Positions 12,701 through 25,800 are shown, counted from the stretch's first letter. The stretch: DNA of 64,000 bases from Corbicula japonica (GCA_038501625.1 JAZAYU010000124.1:868001-932000), one strand, 5' to 3'. Numbers and translations: made by a program. Notes: generated by a model from the letters alone, not told the origin.

Positions 12701-15700
12701 GTCGTGAGAGTATGATTACGAAAACTGTATTTTTCTTAATGATTTCTATCATCTAAAAACATGTTTTAAACAGCCGAACGTATTCCTTTAAGTTTGTAAA
12801 TAGCGCATTGAAGTCTAATGTTCAATGCCATATGCACAACGTCGTTTGGGATGGATCAAAATTGTATTGTGCACTGGTGTAATTAATGAGATGCGCCCAG
12901 CCCGGGGCTATGCGGCGTTGGCAGTAATATGCATTTCAATTAAAACCAATAAACAGGCTTAATCAAACCGAGCGCTTATTTTTTTGTTTATATTTTTTGT
13001 TCAGTGGGTTTCGAATAGATGTGAAGGGAACTTTGAAAGCCGACGAACACTTAAAATATGACAATATTGCAGGCGGTTTAATTAAGCCTTTTCATGGGCA
13101 GTAATGGAAATGCATATTACTGTTCACTAGCCCCGAGTTCGCTTAGTTCATTGTTCTTGTTTCATCTGTTTACATGATTCCTATATTTTACATCATCATA
13201 TATTTGTTAATATGTACATATTTCAGAAACCAAATTGGTGTTTATTGCATGCATACTTTGTCAAACATGCTCAAGTCGTTGCCAAAAGTATGTGCTTCCG
13301 CCACAGACACGGAGACCAAAAACGAAAACGTTAATCCTTGTTTTTTTCTTGTCATGTTTGTATTCAGCATACTTTTCTACACAAAATATGAGAAAAAGAT
13401 AAAGATCTAGAAAACATTAGTAAAAGCTAGAAATCGACCTCAAATCAGAAGGAGAAATGTTAAGTACGTTAAAGATAACAAGTCCCAACAAACATAATAG
13501 AACTGAATGACCAAAGTCTCATATTCCATAACGATCATGGCATCTGAAGCTTTTTTTTCAAGAAAAGTTTCTTCAAAACGCAAAATAATTTCCACTTACC
13601 TTCTAGATGCGGCTGCTTTGCCAACGGGATTTCCTGTGATAAGTTACTTTGTCTCTTTTTTCCCTTTTGTGAGATCATCTCATTTATAGCTGTTGGCATG
13701 GATGCTTCTAACGCCTGTGGGCAATGTACGCCAGATGTAAACTCATCCAAAACTTCATTTAATCCAGATGTTACTATATCACTTTCAGTTTGGGATATCG
13801 CTTCTTTACTAGGAAACATGTAAGTTAATTGTGGGAAGTACTTTTCTAAGTCATCAAACTTTACCATTTTGTTACACTTTAAAGTTAACACTGGTAGATT
13901 ATAATACTGGATAAAAGCTTTTTCTTCGCTATCATTACACGTTAATAAGGAAACATTCAAAACATTTTCCAGAGCAAATAAAAACTCGTTAACACTACAA
14001 CCATTAAAATACAGTTTACATACGGCTTCCACGAGACAATAAGGTCCTTTGCGTTCCTCTCCTTGATCCAAATACAAACATGATATACTTTTATTATTCA
14101 ACCAATTACCACTTATACTATTAACAGGATTCTGTGGTTTTGCTGTGGAATTAGATGCCTGACCTGATGTCTGTGAAACTGGCTCCACCATGTTTACAGT
14201 AGAAACAGAAGGCGAAATAGAAGTCACTGAACTAACACCAAGCGTGTTTGAGCTTGTCACAAGCTGCAATGTGGAAGGTGGACCAAATGTCTGGCTTACA
14301 GAAACTAATCGTTCATGATGCTTAGGAACCAAGACGCTAGAGCCTGTTGGGCTAAACAATCCTGGAATTTCTTGGTTTGCATTTGGAACTAAATTTTTCT
14401 GATGTTTTGGATCTGAATGGGCTTTTGGAGTATTAAATGAAACATTTTTGGGGTCTACTGGTGACTTTCTATTACTCTGAGCGATGTTTGGTGGGGGAAA
14501 TCTTTGAAGATACATTGTCTGCATCTGTTGCAACGATACACCACTATGAAAAGGGGGAACGTTTGAACTGATCGGGCCGCACGGTGACAAGGGCGAGCCC
14601 AGTGGTGACTCAGTGAGCTGTCTTGAATCTGAAGGTGGTCTAGACTGAGAAGAAGGCCTTGGTCTTGGAGATGGATTCGAATTCGCTTCGGGTGATTTAC
14701 TAGAAGGTCCGTTTAGATGCTGGTGATGAGACAAGACTGGAAGTTGTCCAGACTTACTGGCAGGGTCCTGGTGTCTAGCATTTTGGCCATTTTGCAAATT
14801 GATATAGTGTTGCATAAGTGGAATCATATTTGGTTGCATTTGTAAGTGAGAAACATGTCCAGGTCGAACATTTTGCGTTCCGTCCGGAATTGTTGCTCGG
14901 TTTGAGGTCGCATATTGCCTCCTGTATATTTCAGCCATTCTTGGATCTATCATCATTCGCGGATCAAACATTTGGCTCCCAGGATAAGACGTAAGGGGTG
15001 GCACAGGCATTCCAGTATTATGTTGATTAGGTCTAGTTATTATTCCTTGATTATGTGAACGAGCAATGTCAACTTGCGAAACTGGCTGAAACAGGTATGG
15101 CTGGCCAGAACTTTTACCTGGTGCGTCCTTAGGTTTTTCAGAAACATGTGTGTTACTAATAGTGGGAAGTTCCATATAAGTTGCATGTTTAAGTGGGTTG
15201 CTGGAAGGCAGTTCGATGATATCCACAGAAGAAATTTCAAGAATATCCTTTACATTAATGAGTCTAGTTGTAGCGTCAGAAAACACAAACTCAACCCCGG
15301 CTGTTTTACAGGCATTGTTCAACAAATCACATTCTCCCTTTAAAGGAGCGAGACCGGAAACTTTCTCGTTTGTCAGCAATCCAGCTGCATACTGTATAAC
15401 GGAGAGTGGAACGTATTTGTCGTACTCTCTCCTGATATAAGGTGTAACAGTGTTTTTTATTTGTAACCATCCGGCAGTGTCTTTAGTAGCCTGGTGATGA
15501 GTAATTACTGCATCAGGAAAAGTCTTTTTCACAAGACTAAAAAAGTTTATAAAATCCGATAATGAAACAATAAGGTCTTTTGTAGTGAACTCCTTCTTTC
15601 CGTATTCTCCTACACAATGATGAAGGTTAATTTCATTTAAAAGTTTGGCCTCGTTAACTGTTATGAAGAAACTGGTTAAAGGTGCCTGTTTCCCCAAATC

Positions 15701-16755
15701 ATCTGGATAAGAATTGGGGTAACGGCTAAGCAACTTCATTTCTACGATTCGAACAGACACGAATTGCTCGTTTCCTCTTAGAATGTATGGAATATGTACA
15801 TTATCAATTAGTGTCCACCCAAACACCCCTTTGATACTTTGAAAGTCGGGCTGCTTCTCAATATCTACATCTGGAAGTTTTTGTGCACCTGCCGCAGCGG
15901 CGGTAGTTTTCTTGTAACCATTTATTTGTGGCACATGATTTGGTCCTCTTATATTGTTAACCTGGGGAGTATTTCTTTGCTGCTGTTGAAGTTGTTGCAT
16001 ACTGCCTTGTTGTGCAAGCTGTTGTTGCTGCTGCTGATAATAGTAGTTTTGGGCTAAATGCCCAGGATCAGGACGCTCTGCTTTAATAGCCGGATGCTGC
16101 ATTTTCTGTTAAAAATAAAAAAAAATATGCAAATTTAGAAAAAAGCCTTATTCCTGAAACAAAGGATTCGGCAGAAAAGAGAAAGAACCAGATAAGATTA
16201 TTTCCAATTAAATATTTAAAATACTAATGTAACAGTGATATGGACGGTTTAAGAACGCAAACCCCATGTACCATATAATTTATGTTAAAACAAACAATTA
16301 AGTTATATCTTTATAACGCATTAGCTTCAAAGGTGAGATATTCCGGGCCATTTATGGATACAAACATGCATTTACTTCCTGCATTTGACAAATGTTGTGT
16401 GTAATTTTCAGAATGCACAGTATATATTTACTAGAAAAGATATTCTGGTATTCTGTTTAAGTAAACATACTGATAAATGATTCGATTTTATGTAAGTTCA
16501 TATACGATATTTTTACGACATGATATGCAATTTTGCCATCCTTGATGAGTTTACACATATAAAGAACTCGACAAAAGTTCTCGAAGCAATATCTCCCTTA
16601 ACATGGTGGTGTTATAATTTATGTATTGCTTTCTTATATAACTTCAAGAGACTTTGTACAAAAACATTATTTACGTAATTTACATTGGTCAAGAATTTTC
16701 TGATTTTGCTTCTAAACAACTCGTCTGATCAAAAACTTACTGTTCCGATTGTCAT
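9687..16755 (-). CDS. Three-exon gene for a Gln/Ser/Pro-rich conserved-looking protein (858 aa predicted), family not recognised
   Basis: Coding segments, in transcript order, are 16755-16741, 16105-13600 and 9742-9687 (15 + 2506 + 56 = 2577 nt, 859 codons with stop). The N-terminus is Gln-rich (about residues 25-50). A folded-looking block at about 90-250 includes GWTLIDNVHIPYILRG and VEMKLLSRYP. Then comes a long Ser/Pro/Gln/Asn-rich, probably disordered linker. A second ordered block at about 660-770 contains GPYCLVEAVCKLYFNG and LPVLTLKCNKM. A basic KGKKR patch follows, and the acidic tail ends in AAVIILD. The low-complexity linker, basic patch and SUMO-interaction-like tail suggest a nuclear regulator, but that is inference. 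The start is the first in-frame ATG after an upstream stop in exon 1; the ATG at 16102 is the alternative (852 aa). An upstream non-coding exon is implied by an acceptor at 16847-16848, but I did not find it. Confidence 0.75.
12893..13140. repeat. R2 family, inverted pair in intron of the 858-aa gene
   Basis: GGGAACTTTGAAAGCC then TGGCAGTAATGGAAATGCAT type sequence on the plus strand (13025-13140) faces an inverted partner at 12893-12975. Single R2 arms occur elsewhere in the window. Confidence 0.6.
13600..16105 (-). CDS. Main 2.5-kb coding exon of the 858-aa gene
   Basis: This is the longest non-repetitive open frame in the window. On the minus strand it follows an acceptor (TTTTTAACAG at 16115-16106) and ends at 13600 in CTAGAAG followed by GTAAGTGG, a near-perfect donor in phase 1. 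The open frame runs on to 13535, but the last 21 codons lie past the donor and are Lys/Leu-rich intron sequence, so they should not be annotated as protein. The content is clearly coding: compositionally coherent and free of stops for 834 codons. The exon encodes almost the whole protein. Confidence 0.88.
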
Positions 16756-16846
16756 ACCCGCTGAGTACTTGGGCACCGACTCACGCAATTAAGTGATCCA
16801 GTTTCATATACGCATCTGATCTTGTGATACGATCTAACTGGGTAAC
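16741..16846 (-). CDS. Exon carrying 5' UTR and the first five codons of the 858-aa gene
   Basis: On the minus strand a pyrimidine-rich tract ends in TTCCAG just before 16846, and the exon ends in ACA at 16741 followed by a consensus GTAAGT donor (16740-16735). The reading frame continuous with the next exon has a TAA stop about 35 nt upstream of an ATG at 16755-16753, which gives the start MTIGT. Upstream in the exon lies a short out-of-frame ATG ORF (ATG CGT ATA TGA). The exon is predicted from splice sites and frame only, so transcript support is lacking. Confidence 0.6.
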
Positions 16847-16849
16847 CTG

Positions 16850-19800
16850 GAACAAACGAAAGCAAACTAGAAGATTCATATAAACTATCAATCTCTTATC
16901 ACATTTATGGTGGAATCAAAGCAAAGGAGTTCAGAATGAGCAATATCCTATTTTCTAGAGGATAATGTCTGGTCGCAAGTTTAAAATTATCATATAACTA
17001 ACTAAGAATGTCTCACACGAACCCTCTTTCTGAAAAACTTGCATCCGACAATAGTCACGATTGTTCGAATTTCCAGTCATATTAACCAGTTAAAAGTTTA
17101 ATTTTATACACTAATTTATTATATATAGTTATGAACATGTTCGATGATTTTCATGAAAATGATTAAAACTGTTACTATATTTAATTACAGATAGTTTCTG
17201 TCTGACCAATAGGATAACAAAGACACAAACATATTTAAAAAAAATATACTGGTCAACAACAACCATCGCAAAGACAAAACTGACTCAACAAATTAAAGTA
17301 TGGTAGGGCATCGTCATTGGCTTCAACTCGTTTTAATGCACAACATTGCGGATTTACCAACTCGAAATTGGCCATTCCTGTTAAGCATATTTCACTTTTG
17401 TATAGAATAAAAAAATGGCACTAATGAGTTCTCCGAACATGTTATTCAATAATTAAAAATAGTTTAATGCTGAATGTAGCTTTGCTTAGGAAACAAGACA
17501 ATAAAGGCAAGTTATAAATAATTAAATCAAGGTCTTGCGCTCGCACACAATATATGAAAATAACAACATAAGAGTTAAAATGCAAGACATTTGAAAAGAA
17601 AACATGATACAAACAAAACGAGTAAGAGATTTTCTATTCAACTTCTATACATTCTCATGATCACAGTCAACCAATCATACATTTCTCAAATATAAAATAT
17701 TTTTGTATTAATAACCAATTTAAAATGAAAATGCTATTTTAATAAAGAATATTCCTAAAATAACATGTTCGAGAAACATATACTCTATTGAAGTTAGCAT
17801 ATTCAAATCGAAATGAAAATACAAATAGTGAACTCAAGTGTATTTCTTCTTTTTCAACAGAAGGATGAAAACATTGAAAATATGTTTATTGAGTTATATA
17901 TAAAGATGTTTAATGACTTATATTAATACCCTGAAGTATTATAGATCATAAGATAATATCAGCGTATTTCAGAGATTTTGTTTTACATTACTCCCATTTC
18001 ATGGCAATAAATATGCGATTTGCACAATTAATGCCTATTGGTATACCCATTATTTGCCGATAAGTAAAGTTCCTCACAGTTTTGCGTTATGTAATTTTTG
18101 TCACGTATATCACTGTCTCATTATTATAATATTTTCTGCGAAAAATACTAGTGATTGCATGGTCTATATGACTATATTTAAATTTAAATTTATACAACGA
18201 TTTTTTGATTAAAGTATAAATAACATTATTAATATAAAAACTTTCATTTTATTTGCTTTGTCGTCTGGAGCTTAAGATATTAGTAAGACGGTTTCGGTAC
18301 GCAACAATCCATTTTAGAATGTTTATCTAGTAAAGCGTTATCATCTTTTAGAATATCCACTTATCTATGATAGCGGACGGCGTTTAACTGCAGTGCGAGA
18401 GTCGATGATTATACGAATCATAATTCATGCACGCATATTTTTTTCGCAAATGTTTGATCCATCGGAAGGTTCATGTGGGAGCTTTTTTTCAATTACTTAA
18501 CAAATCAATACACTTCGCTTTTAAAACAATTTTAATTGTCTTATTTTAACGAAACTAAGAATACAGAACCTGTTCTAAAGCTGCTTATTTGCAAATAAAA
18601 ACAGAAACGAAATTGCAAAACTATGTTTACGTTTTGCATTACATACATCTAGCATGAATCCGATTTACAATTTGACGGGAGTGTTAACCAAGGAAACCTG
18701 TATGTGTTTGTTATGAGAAATGTGTGAGGCAATGGTTAAGTAAGTGAAGTTTGTGCAACCTAGAAGCTGTATTGAAATGCCATTCGCAAGTATGTTATGC
18801 CATAGAACGATGATAAACCCGTTCCCTTTCAAGTTATCTTTTTCATTCATCGTGTTTTGTGTCTTTGGGGGTGAGTTGATCCTAAAAGAAACACATGCAT
18901 TCTATTTCTTTCTTAACGGTTATTTGACTGAGCCGGGTTATGGTTTCTGCGTAGGTATTTCTTATCAGATATGCATATTTCACTTTATTAATATAAACAC
19001 AATATGACTTTACGTCAAAAACCCGTTATAACCTAACAACACATTTTGACAGTGCGAGAACCCTAATGTATGAGACGGCAGCTTTAATTTGTTACATTCT
19101 GTAACTTGAGAATATTGAGTATATATATCGGTAAATCGCTTTATTTTACATGCCTTAAACTTTAAAAGGTTTAAATAAATATCCCGCAAAATAATCGGGT
19201 GACCATTGGAGTACAATCGATTTTTCAATATTGGACTATAGTTCTTCATAACGAACCAGATTAAAACGCACCAGAGCGGAAGGCCGATATTGATTTAAAC
19301 CCTAGCAAAAAGCCAATAGCAGTGATAATGACTATCGATGTATCCATGGAAACCAAAACGCCGGCATATCTTCGTGTAAGTGGGTTAATTTTTTCTTGTA
19401 TAGAAAGAAGTAACAGCTAAGTTTGAACACATATAATTAATACAAATTTCAATCAGACAGCTAGCGATCAAATTTAATATCTTTCAAACAGACAAACTTA
19501 AAATATTGGCAACATACATTAAAAAATATTTTGTGAGTGTTCAGTATCTGAAAAATCCATGTTAAACATTTCAAATGAGTCGTCTAAAAGTGAGACAAAA
19601 TAGGTTTATAACACATAAAGTTAAAAAAGGCAACACAAACAAGGCACGAAATTAGAGCTGTCAGAGGAGACACCACGTTCGACTATCCGAATTATTTGAA
19701 TAATGCCATTTCAAAATTAAAAGAACAACTACGAGCAAACTTTCTATGTGCAAACAAGAATAGTATTAACAAGTGAATGGGCCAATTGCATAAAAAATGG

Positions 19801-20430
19801 AGCAATTTCTTTTTGAGTGTCCCTTTATGTCGCCAAGTACAGTAAAATCAAAGCCTGCATAATTAGGTCGCCCCGGTGATATAAAAGCTAGGCCCAGGAT
19901 AATATTGTATATCCTTGGTTTCAGTTGCTTAAATCAAATACCTATATATAAATATATGTATTATAAAGGTCTTTGCTCAACTGAAATTAAAAGAAATACT
20001 GATAACTTCTCTAGAGTCTAGAAGAATTTTTAAACAATATGCTACAACAGAGAAATCGATCTATGACGTCATTTGTGTTTAAACTCTTAGCAGTTTGACC
20101 ATATATTTGTGTTAAGTGAATTCATAATTTACAAGAAAAGTGTAACTGTTTCTCCTTTGTGCTGGATATGTTAGTTAATAGTTATTCGGCTAAAAAAGAA
20201 CTTTTTATATATCAAAAATGTATAATGCCTGTTATAACACTCTCTCACCGGAAGTTGTGTGATAAATTTGGATATTGTTCAATAAAGTAATCTATGGATA
20301 TATCGCTTGATTTTTATTCTTTGTTTTTTTTGAGTTTGTTGTGACACTCAAGATTCTTATTCTCAGTTCCACTGTCGAAATTCTATTCTGTTCAGATCAG
20401 CCATTTTTTCTTGTTAATCGCAAACCTTCT
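16850..20430. other. Upstream flank of the 858-aa gene; no coding exon identified
   Basis: The sequence is AT-rich apart from the R1 relic at 18655-18990. The missing 5' non-coding exon and promoter of the minus-strand gene should lie here or further up. An exon-like ATG stretch at 19328-19375 is on the other strand. Confidence 0.4.
18655..18990 (+). repeat. Strongly diverged R1 copy
   Basis: GGAAACCTGTATGTGTTTG, GTGCAACCTAGAAGCTG and CAGATATGCATATTTCAC follow R1 order. Confidence 0.45.
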
Positions 20431-22910
20431 CTTATTTTGGTAACATACGCCGTTGATCATTGAACAGTATTAATCTGAAAATTAATGAAGGTGAAGCTCC
20501 CGAGGTCTTCGTCATGTGCACGCCATCCTTTGATAGAAATTGGTAACTTGTATAAATTCCATATTGCACAACCAGAGGCATTGCGGCGAGGGCAGCTATG
20601 TGTATTCCTAGAACTGCCAATCAACAGTTTCAATCAATATTTTTTTCAATTTGTCGTATTCGGTGGCTTTTAAAGTTCCCATTTAAGTAGAGAGACACAT
20701 TTTGTATGTTTTCTTAGCTTCAACAGTTAGAGATCCAAAAATTTATGCTTTTAGATTATCTGTGATATAACAACCAAAACGATAAATCATGTATCACGAC
20801 GAATTAAATAACACGCGAAATAACGTGACACGATAACTTGAAATCCGTGACAACCTCTGATAAGGAGCGAGTCGCGGAAACTAGGGTGTCTTCAGAACGT
20901 TGACGTCAATCCTCAAATGACGTCATCATGTTAAGCTGACTACATTTATTAATTATAGATCTTAGGTAAAAATATATTTACGTCGAAGTCAAATGTATAA
21001 TAAAATCACTTATTACTTATGAAAAAGATTATAGATATGTGTTAGTTCTTTCAAAATATGGAACAGCTAAAACATTCGAAATTCACTGAATACACCTTTC
21101 CTATAACGCGCTCCATATCATCTGTTAAAAATACTTCTTCTTTCACTTCTTTAAATGTTCATGTTGTTATGTAAGTAGATAAAAAATATCATGCCTTTTA
21201 TTATTTACATCAGACATTACAAATATACATATCTACGTCAAACGACATTGAATGTAGCAAACACCCTTAAATCACTCCATCATTTTGGAATGTTTAATAT
21301 AATAAATAACGCTTAACTTTGTCTACACTAATCTTTTTCCAAACACTTATTTTTCACATACAATAGTAACGCGTCACTGCGCCAATGTAATAAATAAAAA
21401 AACATACATACTTTGATTCGAACTCCCTTATCTAACGATTCACGTGTGTTTATACATAACCAGCCGGTTTACACAGCAATGTAGCTACACGCTTATCTGG
21501 TGTATTTAACCACGCTTTGCTATAGTGTTTATTGGTTTGGGCAGTATGCCAACTCGCGCGGTTTAAGGTTTACTGATTATACCAAGCGTGAAATAAATTC
21601 GCATGAGAATTTATAGGTTAAACAAAACATTCTATAGCGCGATTTTTTGCTTCAGGCATTGCGCCAAAAACGTTGTTATACAGATGTAGAATATGAAAGA
21701 AACCTAAACGTTTTATCTTTACGGTAACTTATAATTATTTCAGCCATGAAAGAAATTAACAAATTGAATATTTGTGTTAAATGTTTTTGTTGTGTCATTG
21801 TATATATTTATTTATACATGATAGCCTGGTTGGGATGTACAATGTACCTTTCACGTTATTTTAAATAACTTGTTGTTATAATTCTTTCAGTTAAATATAG
21901 TTATGAGTATCAAAAATCTTACCGTATTATAGCCTGTTATTCTCAAACGTCGGTTTGTATGAAAACACTAGACAGAAACAGTGTATATAACTTGGCTACA
22001 TTCCAAAAACATTTTCCCAAAGGGCTTACTAACAAGTTGACGTGCAGTTTTGATGTACCGCCGAAGGCGCTATTAATGATTTACATATACACTGCTGGCC
22101 AGTCTAGAGCTTAATCGATAGTGATATCGATTTTAAATCATTCACGATAAACTGAGTCAGATACAAATAATTAAGGGGTCGACTTACAACATGCAACTAT
22201 AGATTTTTTCCTTATCGATTTCCGCTAATCCAATATTAAATAACCATTGAAAGGAGCGCCATAAGTAACAAACCGCTAATTGCAGAATAATTATACAATC
22301 GACGGTTGTCAACAGCAACCATGTATTTATTGCGCTACGCTTCATAAAATCTTCGTTCACGGCTATACAATTAATTATATTTGACGTTTAAATGACATGT
22401 CCTAAATCTAGACTCGCGTGTTTGCTTGTGCGTGAATTAGATTATTTGATAAGGAGCTGTTTATCTAAATTTAGATAAAGACAGGTGTGTAACAGGTGTG
22501 TTGGTTTGTGATAATATAAGCTTATCCGCGTATCGACCGGCACATGCGCGGGTTTATATATAAAACTATTTGAAAGAAATGCATAAAGTTATGCAATAAC
22601 CTAGCGAGAGAGTGTTAAATGTAGAAATATTCAAAATTGAGTTATTTAATAACGAACGGTAACTTAAATAGATAAAAAGGGAACTTTGAAAGCCGACGAA
22701 CACGACAAATAAAGTGAGAATTTCACGGAATGTGTTTTAAGAGCTTAACAATAATTTGATATACTATATGGTGTCATTGAAACATTATTTGACAGTTACT
22801 GTTCAAGGAGTTTCCCATCATAGAGGGTGGTTCAAATCGTTTTCAAAAATTCAATACTGTAAGCCGCAATACATAAATCTACTTGTATAAGCACCAATAT
22901 AAAACAAAAC

Positions 22911-23117
22911 ATAGAACCTGGTTTCAACCCCCAGTGGCAATTTGATTTGTCACTGACCGTTCCAAGGCGGTAACCCCTCGGGTTCTCATTTTTGTTTATT
23001 ATTAGTGGTGTCTTTTTTGAAACTGATCATTTAGTAACCATGCTCTCTCTTCTTGACTGTGTGGGGAGGCTGTTCTTTCTGAATGTGGCGATTCCTGATA
23101 TGCATATTTCACCTTTA
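22911..23117 (+). repeat. R1 3' fragment
   Basis: It covers AACCTGGTTTCAACCCCCAG through GATATGCATATTTCACC. The 5' half is absent. Confidence 0.75.
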
Positions 23118-23921
23118 TAGACATACTCGCATGAATAATATTGGAACATATTAAGATAGTTGTCCAAACACCTTCAAAAACTGTTGAGTAATGCAGACAG
23201 ACCAAAGTGACCCCTCTAGGAAAAGAACATCAGGAATTTAATCTGATCACTTTGGCAGAAAAAAAACGCATACGTTTTTGTTTTGCAAAGTTTCACTCCG
23301 ACTCGCCTAAAAGCTCGTTAAGTCATGTTACCGAGTGAATGGCCGTCTCAAGTCATCATTGCACATTCGTCGTTAAAAAAATATCGATCAATAAAACTTT
23401 GCTAAAATAAAGGTTATTCATGTATTTTTACCTTGCATTATGTTAATTAACGTTAGAACAGTAAAGAAAATTAACTTTTTATTCTTTATGCCGCCGGCAT
23501 CTAGTGATTAAACCGTCCGTCCGTCCATCCTTCCGTCTGTAACCTTTTTCGGCAAGTTGATTATTTCTCAATTTCTACAAAAAGCATTGGCATGAAAGTT
23601 TACACACTTACTTAACAGTGCACAGGTCATGACTCTTACAAGAAACATAACTTTAGGTACCGTATTTCTGGGTTATCTCCCTCTTTTGTACTTAGGATAA
23701 TTTATAATGGTTAATCTCATTCGGCAAAATGGATATTTCTCAATTTCCACAAAGAGAATATGCATGAAACTTTACACACTTTCTAAATAGTTGACAGGTT
23801 ATGTCATTTGGACTACCTTATTTTTAGGGTTATCTTCCCTTTTTATACTTAAAGAAATGGTTAATCTGTTTCGGCTAGTTGGATATTGCTCAATTTCTGC
23901 GAAGAATAGTAGCATGAAAGT

Positions 23922-24313
23922 CAATCTGATTAAAATCATATCCTGAAAACCGCTACGCTATCAGGATCTGACGACGAATAGCTAAAACGTGCTTTTATCA
24001 CAAACCTTTTTGAACCAATCAGATTGTCGCCTACAAAATCGCGAAAGTGAAAGTAAACATTCTATATTAAACCATAAAAAGTGTTGAGAGCCTGCGTAAG
24101 ACATATTTTGCTGATTTTTTTGTGTTTATGTAGTATTGCAATTATTTCTAATGTAATAACATCTTCAGATCATTTTGCGAGCGCTGTATATCATGCTTCC
24201 TGTGTTGATAATTTCTAAAAATAGAAATCGGGAAAAACCGCTAAAGCTTATGTACGGTATCTACGGGCCGTCATCAGATCTAACATTTTGTTAGATCTGA
24301 CTTTAGTGAGATT
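23922..24313. mobile_element. 392-bp nested element with 10-bp target duplication
   Basis: It is flanked by GCATGAAAGT at 23912-23921 and 24314-24323, a motif found only once in each uninterrupted unit of the host array. The ends are imperfect inverted repeats (AATCTGATTAAAATCATATC against AATCTCACTAAAGTCAGATC, 16 of 20). A 9-10 bp duplication suggests a Mutator-like MITE. Confidence 0.65.
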
Positions 24314-24431
24314 GCATGAAAGTTTACACACTTTCTAAATAGTGCACAGGTCATGACCCAGACATGTTACATAACTCAAGCTACCTTATTTCTGGGGTCA
24401 TTTACTCATTTTGTACTAGGGAAATGGTTAA

Positions 24432-25007
24432 AGTGACATTCCATAGTATTTTATTCATTAATAAAGAAAGATAATACTATCGCACCGCCAAATATTAAAT
24501 ACAAAAGCTCCGAGTTGATAGGGTGTTACTAGAATGTACGTTGAAATTATTGGGGTCGACAATACTTCGTAGCGAATAAACGTTAATTAATATTCAGTGT
24601 GTCACGTGATTATTTTCAACAACAAAAACCGTAACGAATACCGAAGCGACAAAGCGTATTAAAAAAAGAGGTGAGAAATATCGATTTGAAGTCGAAATGT
24701 ATGGTAGTTCGTAATGCTCATTCTTCCTTGGCGTTTTATTTGTTTCTATTCTGGCGGGACGGCGATTATTTCGTTCTGCGTACGTTACACTACGCATACG
24801 TACGCATATAGTAAATCGGCCTCATTTGCATCTCTCGCGGTGAGGCATCAATTTTCTTACTGATAACTATATCCGTGTAAAGAAATTAAACGAGTTGAAT
24901 TTCTTTATCCTATTTTGTGTTTCTGTCTGTGGCGGTTTAAGTTCTGACAATTTATGCAAAAACTTACTTTTCGTTAACAGTCTTTACATAATGTATGGAT
25001 ATTCACT
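24432..25007. mobile_element. 576-bp nested MITE in a TTAA site (piggyBac-type)
   Basis: TTAA at 24428-24431 and 25008-25011 flanks it. Removing the insert and one TTAA restores the array motif ATGGTTAA-CTGTTTC seen in a neighbouring unit. Inverted ends are AGTGACATTCCATA and, from the other side, AGTGAATATCCATA. The 67-codon open frame inside is not coding-like. Confidence 0.75.
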
Positions 25008-25399
25008 TTAACCTGTTTCAGCAAGTTGGATATTTATCGATTTCAATCACGTGTCTCTATTAAATGCCCACCCTCCCAATACTTGCATCACCAGTGTTTG
25101 TACTTAATGTCTAGGCATTAATTACATTAAATACTATAAATATTGCGTTTTTTCCTGAATAATCTGTTCTTTATAATCTTAGATTAAAGGTAACAATATT
25201 TGATTTTTTATGCTGAATTCTTTTCATGTACATGTTCTGGCACAAGGAAGTTATTTCCATTATTTAGAATGAACTTGTGATTTTTGTTGCTGTTTTAACA
25301 CTGTGCTATCATTTTAAATTTGTATCATGACAAACTTCGCTGCCGGGGGCATATATGTTTTCCGAACACAGCTTCTTGTTTTTAATTCCATAAGTCTCT

Positions 25400-25800
25400 G
25401 TACATAAATCCACAAAAACTAAACAACAAAAACATTATTTGAAATTCCAACATGAATAATTTATGGTACTAACAACAATATCTTGTGTCTTTTTGATTTA
25501 CTTTATGTAACCAATAGGAGATATTTGTAAAAGTGTGTTTGACCTTGAATTTCCTGGTCGCTTTTTGGTTGCGTAAATGGGAGACATACGTTGATTTCTC
25601 TCATCATAAATGAAACTCCTTTAAAAAGACACAAGATCATTGATGATATTGTTGTCAGGATCATTATAAATTTTAAATATTATTTAGTGTTGTTTATTTT
25701 AAACGAAATAGAACTTAGGGGAATGTTTAGATCTAGCTATTTTTTTCTTTTCTGTTTTTACTTTTCTTAACGTATGTTAAATGAAGAAACATTAATAGCG
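25400..25800. mobile_element. Diverged R3 copy
   Basis: TAACAACAATATCTTGTGTC, TTTGACCTTGAATTTCCTGG and GATGATATTGTTGTCAGGAT match the internal part of the R3 family. It abuts the end of the Helitron-like element. Confidence 0.5.

Larger units (their letters stand above)
23485..25352. mobile_element. Helitron/pearl-like non-autonomous element with two nested insertions
   Basis: A palindrome, ATGCCGCCGGCAT (23488-23500), is followed by (CCGT)n and 150-170-bp tandem units carrying GGATATTTCTCAATTTC and GCATGAAAGTTTACACAC. The right end GCCGGGGGCAT (25342-25352) is an inverted match to the left end. The tandem units are interrupted at 23922-24313 and 24432-25007 by other elements. Confidence 0.6.

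Noticed and set aside
13544..13599. A 56-bp intron followed by an exon starting at 13543 in the 858-aa gene
   Set aside because: The intron would be very short and its acceptor tract is A-rich; the downstream frame is hydrophobic and intron-like. The exon at 9687-9742 fits better.
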